Source of the DNA: Spirosoma aureum | GTDB lineage: Bacteria; Bacteroidota; Bacteroidia; Cytophagales; Spirosomataceae | Direction of reading: 5' to 3' | DNA: 64,000 bases | Assembly: GCF_011604685.1 (NCBI RefSeq) | Contig: NZ_CP050063.1 | Coordinates: forward strand, 2,998,501 to 3,062,500 | Shown here: one piece after another, positions 1-8,578 of the stretch | Layout: each line of letters begins with the position of its first letter | Numbering within the stretch: position 1 is the first letter of the stretch | Program-made: the position numbers and the translations under genes | Notes under the pieces: model-generated | Told to the model about the DNA's origin: nothing | Seen by the model: only the letters and a program-made list of their open reading frames with translations | The model's database searches: none

Positions 1-2
1 GG

Positions 3-203
3 GCATCTGGTTATAAAATTTCAATTATAGCTTCCTGCTGCCATCCTCATTTATCTGTTTATTTAGAAAAATCGCTATTTCACCTCTTTATGACGGCTAG
101 TTATTACTTACTTGAGACTGATGGTAAACTCCGTTTAAATCAGAGTAAGTTTTGGAGGATTCATATAGTTCAGAAAACCCCAAAGCTTAGTGTCAATAAG
201 TGA
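3..203 (+). CDS. Possible 3' end of a gene entering from the left, unknown product
   Basis: One frame is open from the window edge to a TGA at 201-203 (66 codons). It would encode a basic, aromatic-rich tail ending KTPKLSVNK. Its start lies outside the window, so length and family cannot be judged, and I recognise no domain. An open run this long can arise by chance in AT-rich DNA, so this is a tentative call. The 230 bases between this stop and the next gene are AT-rich, and I see no convincing promoter in them. Confidence 0.3.
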   Translation, partial: ASGYKISIIASCCHPHLSVYLEKSLFHLFMTASYYLLETDGKLRLNQSKFWRIHIVQKTPKLSVNK

Positions 204-433
204 TAGAATCGGTCCTGACCGTTCGTTTCGAATCTCGGATTACTTTTCTTCATTGCCGATCCGTTATCATTTCCATGAATATATTGCTCAAGTTTTGTAC
301 GAATGATCAGCCAATGTAATTAACTTATAGAGTAAAAATGGATAAATGACTAGTAAGAATTAGTCTATATTTTGAGATAAGTTCATTAAATAATACCTTT
401 CCGCCCTTAATTCATTCATACTACCCACCATTT

Positions 434-2467
434 ATGGTCCCTACTTTTACCTGGTATCGTCTACTTATTGTAGCCGTATGTTTTTGGTTGTGCCTTTCTA
501 TTGCATTTGCCCAGAAGAAAATCGATCCAGGCCCAGCCATTAAATTTGGTAAGATCACCCCCGACCAGTTTACGCATACCATTTCAGATTCCAGCGCAGA
601 AGCCGTGGTTCTTTACGATTATGGAGAGGTAACCTTTGAGCATAATGCCACTGATTTGTGGCTTGTATCCCAGCATCATATCAGGCTACAAATCCGTAAG
701 AAATCGGCCTACGATCGAGCGACAATTGAACTGTTTACCCGTCGTGGAAAGGCAGGGCAGCATGAATTTATCTCGGATTTTGAGGCCTATACCTATAAAC
801 TGGTTGATGGAAATGTATCTTTTGACCGACTGACCGACGCTGGCCACTTTACCGAAAAAGCATCAGATCAGTTTTGGATTGAAAAATATACACTGCCCAA
901 CGTCCGGGAAGGGGCTATCCTTGACTATAAATACACCGTTCATACGCCCTTTAGTGTTAATCATAATCCTCGAACGTGGCGATTTCAGCAGGATATACCG
1001 GTTAAATGGAGCGAATACCGTATCACGATCCCTGATTATTTCTATTACAAAATGCTGATGAGTGGCTACCTGAGCATGGTGGTTAATGAACAGAAAAAGA
1101 GTTCTATTGATCTCCTGCCAGGCCAGGGGAGTGTGTCGGCCTCCTCCTATCGGTTCGCCATGAAAGATGTACCGGCTTTCAGAGATGAGGCTTACATTAC
1201 AACGGATGACGATTACCTGTCCAAAATTGATTTTGAACTGGCCAGTTATCAGTTACCCGGCGCTGGTGGTCTACGGAATCATAATTTATCGGTTGGCTGG
1301 GATGCTATGGATAAAACGCTCCTTAGTGATGCCAACTTTGGCGGACAGATCAAGCGGGCTGGTTTTATGCGGGAAACGGCCAGATCACTACTAGCTCAAC
1401 AATCAGATACCCTGTCGCGCATAAAAGCAGCGTATGATTTTATCCGGAAAACTGTCAAATGGAACGATGAGGCTTCGCTATGGTCGATGGATGGTATTAA
1501 GAAGGTTTTCGATAACAAAAAAGGCAATGCCGCCGATATCAACCTGATGCTGGTTGCACTCCTGCGTGAAATGGACATCAGTGCCAATCCGGTTATTCTT
1601 AGCACTCGCTCGCATGGGCGAATTAGTGAAGCCTACGCGTTATTGAAAAAGTTTAATTACGTTATCGCGCAGGTATCCGTTGGCGGGAAAGATATGCTGC
1701 TGGATGCTACCGATCCTTACCTAACGCCCGGAATGCTTCCCGTACATTGCCTGAACGAAACCGGACGACTTGTTCATGAGACGAACTCCCGTTTTATACC
1801 CTTGCTGGCGCTGGAGCGCGACGTTGATATGCATACGGGTTCATTTACAATTGATGCTGAAGGAGAGGTGTCGGGTAAGCTGCTCCATTCTCACGGTGGC
1901 TACAGCGCCCGGAAAGCCCGCAAGCAATTTGCCAAAGAAGGAAAATCGAAATTTCTTGAAAACATTCAAAAAACAAGACCTGCCTGGCAGATCGAGATGG
2001 CTGATTTTTCAGGAGCTGATGTATCAAGTAGTGCCTTTAACGTAGAGTACACAATGGCTATTCCGGAGGCCTGTTCCAGAGCGGGAGATCGGCTCTATTT
2101 CAGACCTATGCTGACTGAAGCATTCGCGGCTAATCCATTTAAGGAACTGGAACGACTTTACCCGGTAGATTTTGGCGTACCAATGGAGAAGACATTTTCG
2201 GTTACGTATACGTTACCGACCGGCTTTCTGGTAGAAGAAATGCCCAAGCCAGTATCCATGCTACTTCCTCAGGATGGCGGCCGATTTTTGTTTCAGGTAT
2301 CTGTCAATGCAGCTAATCAGATTCAGATTGCCAGCCGGATTGTGCTACGCCGTCAACTATATCTCACCGAAGAATATGGCTCTTTACGGGAGTTGTTCAG
2401 TCGAATTGTGGCGAAACATGCCGAGCAGATTGTTCTGAAACGTGGAACCGTAGCGGAGAAGAAATAA
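434..2467 (+). CDS. DUF3857 / transglutaminase-like secreted protein
   Basis: A 677-residue exported protein. A signal peptide spans about residues 1-26 (hydrophobic core LLIVAVCFWLCLSIAFA, then QKK). A DUF3857-type beta-rich region covers roughly 50-250 and a transglutaminase-like fold about 325-440. The position where active transglutaminases carry the catalytic Cys reads GNAADINLML (364-373), with no cysteine, and the usual His motif is absent (FNYVIAQV). It is therefore probably not an active enzyme; Cys-less relatives are, to my knowledge, common in Bacteroidota. The family is usually annotated only by domain and no substrate is known. A second protein of the same family starts 7 bp downstream, so the two are probably co-transcribed. 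Family assignment is secure; function is unknown. Confidence 0.85.
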   Translation: MVPTFTWYRLLIVAVCFWLCLSIAFAQKKIDPGPAIKFGKITPDQFTHTISDSSAEAVVLYDYGEVTFEHNATDLWLVSQHHIRLQIRKKSAYDRATIELFTRRGKAGQHEFISDFEAYTYKLVDGNVSFDRLTDAGHFTEKASDQFWIEKYTLPNVREGAILDYKYTVHTPFSVNHNPRTWRFQQDIPVKWSEYRITIPDYFYYKMLMSGYLSMVVNEQKKSSIDLLPGQGSVSASSYRFAMKDVPAFRDEAYITTDDDYLSKIDFELASYQLPGAGGLRNHNLSVGWDAMDKTLLSDANFGGQIKRAGFMRETARSLLAQQSDTLSRIKAAYDFIRKTVKWNDEASLWSMDGIKKVFDNKKGNAADINLMLVALLREMDISANPVILSTRSHGRISEAYALLKKFNYVIAQVSVGGKDMLLDATDPYLTPGMLPVHCLNETGRLVHETNSRFIPLLALERDVDMHTGSFTIDAEGEVSGKLLHSHGGYSARKARKQFAKEGKSKFLENIQKTRPAWQIEMADFSGADVSSSAFNVEYTMAIPEACSRAGDRLYFRPMLTEAFAANPFKELERLYPVDFGVPMEKTFSVTYTLPTGFLVEEMPKPVSMLLPQDGGRFLFQVSVNAANQIQIASRIVLRRQLYLTEEYGSLRELFSRIVAKHAEQIVLKRGTVAEKK

Positions 2468-2474
2468 GTAAAGC

Positions 2475-4384
2475 ATGAAAAAACTTCTTTCACTAGCCCT
2501 GTTGGTTAGTCAAACGGTCTGTGCCCAGGTCGAGTACCAGGCCGGTATAGTAGAGCCTGCGCTAAAAGAAAATGCACACGGCGTAGTTCGTCGGCATGAA
2601 ACAACATTTACTGTCAAATCAGCAGGAGAGGCTACTCAGCGCGTGCGTAGTGTTATCACAGTGCTGGATGAGCAGGGTGATGAGCATGCCAAAATGGTAG
2701 TCGGTTATGATAAATTGTCTAAAATAACCAACCTGGAAGAGCTTTGTACGATGCATCGGGGAAATTGATCAGGAAACTTAAGAAAGCTGATATTGAAGAT
2801 TATAGTACCTATTCAGACTATAATTTATTCGACGATAACCGGCTCAAAGCAGCCTCCTTCCCGAAGCAGCCAACCTATCCGTACACGGTTGAATTTATTG
2901 TCGTGACTATCGAACGCAACCTGATGTTTTATCCGACGTGGATTCCCCAGGATAAAGAGCATCTGTCCGTTGAGCAGGCGACGTTTACGTTGAATATGCC
3001 ACCAGGACTTGCGTTGCGCTACAAAGAAGTGAATATTCCAACACCTGTGGTCGAAGAGATGGCTGCAAACGGGAGTAAAACGTATGTTTGGAAACTGGCC
3101 AATCGTCCGGCAGTCGAATTTGAACCGCTGTCGCCACCGGCACGAGAGCAGTTACCCATCGTTTATACAGCTCCGACAGACTTTGAAGTACAGGAATATA
3201 AGGGAAAAATTACCAACTGGAGCGATGTAAGCCGATTTTATTATAGCCTCAATGATGGTCGTGATCGCATACCGGAAGACCTGCGTCGGCAGGTGATCGA
3301 ATTGACAAAAAATGAAGCGTCCACAGTTGGGAAAGTTCGTAAGGTTTACCACTTTTTACAGGAGCAGACTCGCTATGTAAGTGTTCAGCTCGGCATAGGC
3401 GGTTGGCAAACCATTGAAGCCGAGAAAGTGGCTGTTAGCAATTATGGCGATTACAAGGCATTGACAAATTATACGATGGCAATGTTAAAGGCAGCTGGTG
3501 TAGTGGCTTACCCGGCGTTGGTGCGAGCGGGCGAAAAAGAGCCGGATACCATGTCGGATTTTCCGAGTTTCCAGTTTAACCATGTTATTTTATGCGTGCC
3601 TGATAAACGGGATACGCTCTTTCTGGAGTGCACAAGCAGCCATGATCCGGCCGGATATGTCAGTGATTTTACCGGAAACCGGCATGTTCTGCTTATTTTG
3701 CCGGAAGGTGGCCGATTGATAAAAACGCCTGCCTATCAGCCAGCAGATAATCTTCAGCAACGACGGATCGCCATTAAAATCAACGAACAGGGTGATGCTG
3801 CAGCTCAAGTGATAACGCGCTATACGGGTCTGCAACAGGACGATTATGGCAGCATTCTTCATCGCCTGAACCACGATGATCAGCGCAGCTGGCTTATCAA
3901 ACGGATTACCATACCTGCGTTTGAATTAAACACGTTCGCGTATAGCGAACAGGTGGGCGACGTACCTGCCGTCATTGAAACACTGGAGCTGACTATTCGG
4001 CGGTGGGCGAATGCCAGTGGTACGCGCCTGTTTTTACCCCTTAATCTGATGTCATCGCTTTCGTCGGCAACACCCTTGACGCAATCCCGTAAGTCGCCGA
4101 TGGAGTTAGGATCGGCTTATGATTTTATTGATAGCGACACAATTACCTACCAACTTCCTAAAGGGTATTTGCCAGAGTATAGAATAGATCCCCTGAAAAT
4201 TGACTCGAAATTTGGGACATATACGGCGCAGTTAGTAATGGAAGGTGACCGGGTTGTCTATATTCGGCGTGTAATCATGCATCGGGGGCGCTTTCCAGCC
4301 ACGGCTTATGCGGAGTGGGTAGATTTTCGTAAAAAGGTTGCCAAAGCAGATCGGGCCCAGCTAGTGTTCGTTAAAAGTAATTAA
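2475..4384 (+). pseudogene. DUF3857 / transglutaminase-like protein, split by a frameshift
   Basis: Two overlapping frames together make one DUF3857-family protein of about 635 residues. The first (2475-2768) gives a signal peptide (MKKLLSLALLVSQTVCAQ) and the N-terminal DUF3857 region, then stops just after the shift. The second continues without its own ATG: it enters at the TTG at 2744, giving YDASGKLIRKLKK, a typical mid-domain stretch. Joining them needs a -1 shift near 2739-2746, equivalent to one missing base. The context GAGCTTTG is not a classical slippery heptamer. The transglutaminase-like part has YGDYKALTN where active relatives have GDCK, so the Cys is replaced by Tyr, while FNHVIL keeps the His. 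This is either a recent pseudogene or a one-base sequencing error. The start lies 7 bp after the preceding paralogue, suggesting an operon. Confidence 0.8.
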
Positions 4385-4440
4385 ACCAAACCCTTTCCGT
4401 ACTGTCGAACGTTACGTGTAAAATGATTTAACAATTGACC

Positions 4441-5058
4441 ATGAAAAAAGGACTTATTTTAGCGCTGGTTGCCCTGCCATTACTGTTTAGCCAGTGTAGT
4501 ATGAACAAGCAGATTTCGCAGGCGAAAACTCTTGGCGATTGCCGCTATACGATTGCGTCGGCCGACAGTATTTATCTGGCAGGAATAGATGTCCGGCAAT
4601 TGCGTAAGCTAGAAGACCTCAATCCGGCCCGGTTTCCGCGTTTAGCCACTGGCCTGCTGACACGCAATGTCCCGCTGGATGCCCGAATTAATCTTGATAT
4701 CACAAATCCGACCAATAAACTGGCCGGTATCAATCAGTTAGAGTATAAAATTCTGCTGGCTGGTCAGGAATTGTTTAATGGTTTCCTGAATCAGCGGATT
4801 GAAGTGCAGCCCGGTGGAGGCCGGACCCGTGTTCCGGTTCGCCTGAACACTAATGCCTACCAACTTCTGACCGATCCTAAAACCCGAGATGCATTTACCC
4901 AACTTGTGCAGAATCTGTCGGGAGCTTCAGGTACACAGGCATCAAAACTGACCATCCGAATCAAACCAACGTTGGATTTGCTCGGCAAACAGGTCAATTA
5001 TCCGGGTTATATTACGATTGATCAGGACGTGACAAACAAAATTTTGATGGGGAATTAA
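4441..5058 (+). CDS. LEA-type (WHy-like) lipoprotein
   Basis: A 205-residue protein starting MKKGLILALVALPLLFSQCS; LFSQ-C at residues 16-19 is a good lipobox, so it is probably lipidated and membrane-anchored. The body contains a single beta-sandwich-like region (INLDITNPTNKLAGINQLEY, then a repeat of beta strands ending LDLLGKQVNYPGYITID) that resembles bacterial LEA type 2/WHy domains. These are associated with stress tolerance or envelope functions, but no molecular role is established. The frame is open from a TTG at 4435; I choose the ATG at 4441 because the signal peptide begins there. It follows the DUF3857 pair in the same direction and is followed by a strong terminator at 5151-5179. 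Confidence 0.65.
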   Translation: MKKGLILALVALPLLFSQCSMNKQISQAKTLGDCRYTIASADSIYLAGIDVRQLRKLEDLNPARFPRLATGLLTRNVPLDARINLDITNPTNKLAGINQLEYKILLAGQELFNGFLNQRIEVQPGGGRTRVPVRLNTNAYQLLTDPKTRDAFTQLVQNLSGASGTQASKLTIRIKPTLDLLGKQVNYPGYITIDQDVTNKILMGN

Positions 5059-5150
5059 GGTAATTGGGAAACCGATATTTATGCGGATCAAGTGACCCAA
5101 TCGGTAATCTCTTCCAATTCCCGACCGCATATATCAGTAGCATTTCGTTG

Positions 5151-5179
5151 GCCCTGGCTTTTTAGGCCGGGGCTTTTTT
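5151..5179 (+). terminator. Rho-independent terminator
   Basis: An 8-bp GC-rich stem (5151-5158 pairing with 5166-5173, one G-U pair) with a 7-nt loop, followed by six T (5174-5179). It ends the transcript of the DUF3857/LEA group and isolates the DUF6807 gene that starts at 5233. Confidence 0.9.
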
Positions 5180-5232
5180 ACAATAGCCCAATCCAGATAG
5201 GGCTTATTAAACCGATTAAACGATACAACCCG

Positions 5233-6270
5233 ATGCGCCAACTCATTTTTACCTTGCTGCTTGCTACCACAGCAACGCTATCGCAAGCCCAAACGAACCG
5301 GATTCAACTAACCCACGACGAAGCCAAAAAGCGAGTGGATGTTACCATAGATGGCAAGCCATTTACGGCCTACATTTATCCCGGCCCAACTGTGCTTAAA
5401 AAGCCCGTTCTCTATCCGATTCGGTCGGCAGGCGGGAACTTTATTACGCGGGGCTGGCCAATGGACCCACGACCCGGCGAACGAATCGACCATCCGCACC
5501 ACGTTGGTATGTGGTTCAACTATGGCGATGTGAATGGCCATGATTTCTGGAATAACTCAACGGCTGTTGGCCCTGAACACAAAGGTCCGTTCGGAACCAT
5601 CGTTCATACGGGCGTCAAATCGATGAAAAGCGGCAAGGATAAAGCAGAACTAGTTGTCACGGCCGACTGGCTCGATAAAGACAATAAAGTGATGCTTCAG
5701 GAAACGACAACCTACGAGTTTAAGGGAACAACTGATAGCCGGACCATTGATCGTGTTACTACGTTGAAAGCGGTGGATAAGGAGGTCGTTTTCAAGGATA
5801 ATAAAGAAGGGCTCATTGCACTTCGCCTGGCCCGTCAGCTCGAACAACCATCAACCAAACCCGAAGTATTCACGGATGCGCAGGGTGTAGCGACAAAAGT
5901 GCCCGTACTCGACAATGCCGGTGTAACGGGGAAATACCATAGCAGCGAGGGGATAGAAGGCGATGCTGTCTGGGGCACACGGGGAAAATGGGTAAATCTG
6001 ACCGGAACAGTTAATGGAGAAGCCGTATCGTTAGTGTTGTTAGACCATCCACAAAATGTTGGTTATCCAACCTACTGGCATGCCAGAGGATATGGATTGT
6101 TTGCCGCCAATCCGTTAGGACCTTCAGTTCTTTCGGAAGGAAAGGCTCCTGCTCTGAACTACACGCTCCCGGCGGGCAAATCGGTTACGTTCAGATACCG
6201 GTTGCTGGTGCGGTCTGGCAATACGCCCAATACGTTTATTGATGAGCAAATTTCAGCATTTAACCGTTAA
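5233..6270 (+). CDS. DUF6807 (PmoA-like) family secreted protein
   Basis: A 345-residue exported protein. The signal peptide is MRQLIFTLLLATTATLSQAQ. The body carries the hallmark HPHHVGMWFNYGDVNGHDFW, followed by further conserved His/Trp positions (HYHS-like KYHSSEG, YWHARGYGLFAANPLG). This matches the family annotated as methane oxygenase PmoA or DUF6807. The name is historical: these are beta-rich proteins of Bacteroidota and Planctomycetota, often near carbohydrate catabolism genes, and are not methane monooxygenases. The frame is open upstream to 5092 but that part overlaps the terminator; the ATG at 5233 gives the signal peptide and is the right start. It is probably a periplasmic sugar-related protein with unknown reaction. 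Confidence 0.8.
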   Translation: MRQLIFTLLLATTATLSQAQTNRIQLTHDEAKKRVDVTIDGKPFTAYIYPGPTVLKKPVLYPIRSAGGNFITRGWPMDPRPGERIDHPHHVGMWFNYGDVNGHDFWNNSTAVGPEHKGPFGTIVHTGVKSMKSGKDKAELVVTADWLDKDNKVMLQETTTYEFKGTTDSRTIDRVTTLKAVDKEVVFKDNKEGLIALRLARQLEQPSTKPEVFTDAQGVATKVPVLDNAGVTGKYHSSEGIEGDAVWGTRGKWVNLTGTVNGEAVSLVLLDHPQNVGYPTYWHARGYGLFAANPLGPSVLSEGKAPALNYTLPAGKSVTFRYRLLVRSGNTPNTFIDEQISAFNR

Positions 6271-6351
6271 TCATAAACGCGTTATTCTATAGGGTGCAAT
6301 TGGCATATTTATTGTTGAGGATCATACAAGTACATACAATCAGTAGTACGT

Positions 6352-7896
6352 ATGCCTTGCACCCCTATGCGAATTTTATCTTTCCGACTTTGTGTTAGTA
6401 TCTGGCTGGTAACAATAGGGGCGGTAAGCGCTCAGCTGAGGACGGCTCCGAGCTCAACAAAAGGCCGTGTTGGTACTTACACGCCACATGATCCAGCTGT
6501 AACCGCGTTTAGCGGCTTACAAACGATTCAGAATGACCGTATAATGGTTGGTGTAGATTCTCGGTATGGAGGAGCTATTACCTACCTGTCGTTTGCCAAT
6601 GGTGAGAACATGGTCAATAATTTTGACCTTGGCCGCCAGGTGCAGGTTGGCCTGTACAGTGGTCCTAATCCGTATACCGAGAAAGGCAAGCAACCGAACC
6701 CTAACTGGACTGGATTGGGCTGGAATCCAATTCAGGCGGGTGACGTTTACGGTAATCCATCCGATATTTTGGCCTTCCGGAAAGAGGCTAATCTGTTGTA
6801 TGTAAAGACCCATCCCCGGCATTTTGCCCTCAATGACGTGTTGGGGGAATCGTATATAGAACACTGGATACGATTAGAGAATAACGTAGTGAAAGTTCAC
6901 GCAAAAGTGACACTCTTTCGATCGGACCAAACCAAATATGAAGGTCGTCAGCAGGAAATGCCGTGTATTTATCTGAATGGCAATTATCACAATATATATG
7001 CTTACACAGGTAATAAACCATTCTTAAACGATGGGCTAACGCAGATACGCCCACCTATTGGTTTCGGCGATATTCACCCGACAGAACCCTGGATGGCTTC
7101 AACGGATGACAGAGGTTTTGGTGTTGGGCTTTTTTCTGAGAATTCGTATGATTGGAAAAAAGGCTATTTTGGTACTGATCTGGCTGGGGATGAATTTACG
7201 GCTGATGCTTCTTACATTGCCAATACACCGTATATTGTTTTTGATCATAACTTTACGCATGAATGGGATTATGAAATGGTCGTTGGGCATATTACCGACA
7301 TTCGGCGGTACATGTACGATAAACCAAGGCCAGAAACTGGCCCAAATTATCGGTTCGATACATCGCGCAAAGGCTGGCATTATTTCAATGCTGTCGATTC
7401 GGGATGGCCTGTTCAGGGTAATTTGACTGTTCAGCTGACCAACAAACAGCGGGATCTTATCCAATCGCCAAATGTTTTCTGGCAGGGTAGCAGTAACCCT
7501 AAACTATACCTGCGGGCTGCCTTTCAAACGCAAAATACCGCTTTTCGTCTATCGTGGAGAAAGCCTGATGATGCTACTCTTTATCGAACTGAGGATCAGT
7601 ATATTGATTTCCCGATTATTAATGATGGTCAATTTCACACTTATGAAATTGACCTAAGTAATAAGCAGGGCTGGCTGAATGCTAACATTGGGCTGATTGA
7701 GTTTCGGCCGCCACCAAATGGGCCGGATGTTAACGGCTGGGTAAAAATGGAATGGCTGGCCACCAGTACCAATGGCCCTAAGGGGAATAATAATTCTGTA
7801 GTTGTTGTACCCAATGACCCTCTGGCTCCTGCTGTTTGCGAACCCGGTATCGCCCCTGTAAGCGTACAAAAAATCCGTCTGATACATGGGCATTAA
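6352..7896 (+). CDS. Secreted two-domain beta-rich protein of unknown function
   Basis: A 514-residue exported protein. The signal peptide ends at about residue 28 (VTIGAVSA-Q); the start may be the ATG at 6352 or the in-frame ATG at 6367. Residues about 45-330 look like a beta-sandwich of the galactose-mutarotase type: an opening strand with SRYGGAITYLSF, then many aromatic and His-containing turns. Residues about 350-490 look like a separate carbohydrate-binding-type jelly roll (GQFHTYEIDLSNKQGW, GLIEFRPPP). I cannot assign a named family. The position after a DUF6807 protein suggests polysaccharide or glycoside handling outside the inner membrane. The domain reading is an inference from strand pattern only. 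Confidence 0.7.
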   Translation: MPCTPMRILSFRLCVSIWLVTIGAVSAQLRTAPSSTKGRVGTYTPHDPAVTAFSGLQTIQNDRIMVGVDSRYGGAITYLSFANGENMVNNFDLGRQVQVGLYSGPNPYTEKGKQPNPNWTGLGWNPIQAGDVYGNPSDILAFRKEANLLYVKTHPRHFALNDVLGESYIEHWIRLENNVVKVHAKVTLFRSDQTKYEGRQQEMPCIYLNGNYHNIYAYTGNKPFLNDGLTQIRPPIGFGDIHPTEPWMASTDDRGFGVGLFSENSYDWKKGYFGTDLAGDEFTADASYIANTPYIVFDHNFTHEWDYEMVVGHITDIRRYMYDKPRPETGPNYRFDTSRKGWHYFNAVDSGWPVQGNLTVQLTNKQRDLIQSPNVFWQGSSNPKLYLRAAFQTQNTAFRLSWRKPDDATLYRTEDQYIDFPIINDGQFHTYEIDLSNKQGWLNANIGLIEFRPPPNGPDVNGWVKMEWLATSTNGPKGNNNSVVVVPNDPLAPAVCEPGIAPVSVQKIRLIHGH

Positions 7897-7926
7897 TAGC
7901 CGTATCTGTCCGGAAAGGATCATGCA

Positions 7927-7954
7927 ATAGGGGCACTCGGTTGAGTGCCCCTAT
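7927..7954. terminator. Bidirectional hairpin between convergent genes
   Basis: A perfect 12-bp inverted repeat (7927-7938 and 7943-7954) with a 4-nt GGTT loop lies exactly between two convergent stop codons. There is no long T tract on either side, so it may rely on the stem alone. Confidence 0.65.
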
Positions 7955-7959
7955 TGGCA

Positions 7960-8355
7960 TTAGTTAAGATGTACCAGCGCAGAACGGTAGACGCGCCCTT
8001 CGAGTGTGTCCATCCACGATCGGAGGGTATTATTCTCGTAGCTGGCGCGGTTGAGTTCTGCGTCGATCTGACGAAGGAGAAAGAATAACTGATGAACGTG
8101 CTGCCACTGTTGATGCAGCCGATTTGTATCCTGCAACGTACGTGCCTGCTGCCGTGCTTCCTGCGTTAATTGGCGCAGGCTCATTTTCAGGTGGTAGCGC
8201 AGAATCATCAACCGGCTGGCCATCGGTAGCTCTGCCGGATTACGTTCCATATGTGAAATTCCCTTAGCAAGCACATTATTGCGCTGCTGGAGCTGATCAG
8301 AAACAATCATCCAGGCATGTTCGGCCTGAAGTGCTTCATAAGAGACAGTTTTCAT
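7960..8355 (-). CDS. Helical cytoplasmic protein of unknown function
   Basis: A 131-residue protein starting MKTVSYEALQ. It is predicted almost wholly helical, with many Gln, Arg and Leu residues, no signal peptide and no membrane segment. The stretch LRQLTQEARQQARTLQDTNR has coiled-coil character. I do not recognise a family. The frame is open ten codons further to a TTG, but the ATG at 8355 is the more natural start. It converges on the preceding secreted-protein gene and is divergent from the polyferredoxin gene. Confidence 0.55.
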   Translation of the reverse strand: MKTVSYEALQAEHAWMIVSDQLQQRNNVLAKGISHMERNPAELPMASRLMILRYHLKMSLRQLTQEARQQARTLQDTNRLHQQWQHVHQLFFLLRQIDAELNRASYENNTLRSWMDTLEGRVYRSALVHLN

Positions 8356-8578
8356 GGCAATCAGTACAATACGGTTTACGAACAAATATACATATTACGC
8401 CGACTTTTCAATGTGTTAATTCTTGGTTTCGGAAAATTTTAATTTGTTAAACGGTAGTATAGCCGATGATTAGACAAGAATAATGCAATTCGGTTTAATC
8501 GACTTTCAAAAACTACCGGCTAATCAACCGCGTATATAAAAAGGTTGGCTTACATTGCTATCCCAAATCAATTCTATT

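Noticed and set aside
2739..2768. Programmed -1 frameshift in the DUF3857 gene
   Set aside because: There is no slippery heptamer and no downstream stimulatory structure that I can see. A one-base error or mutation is simpler.
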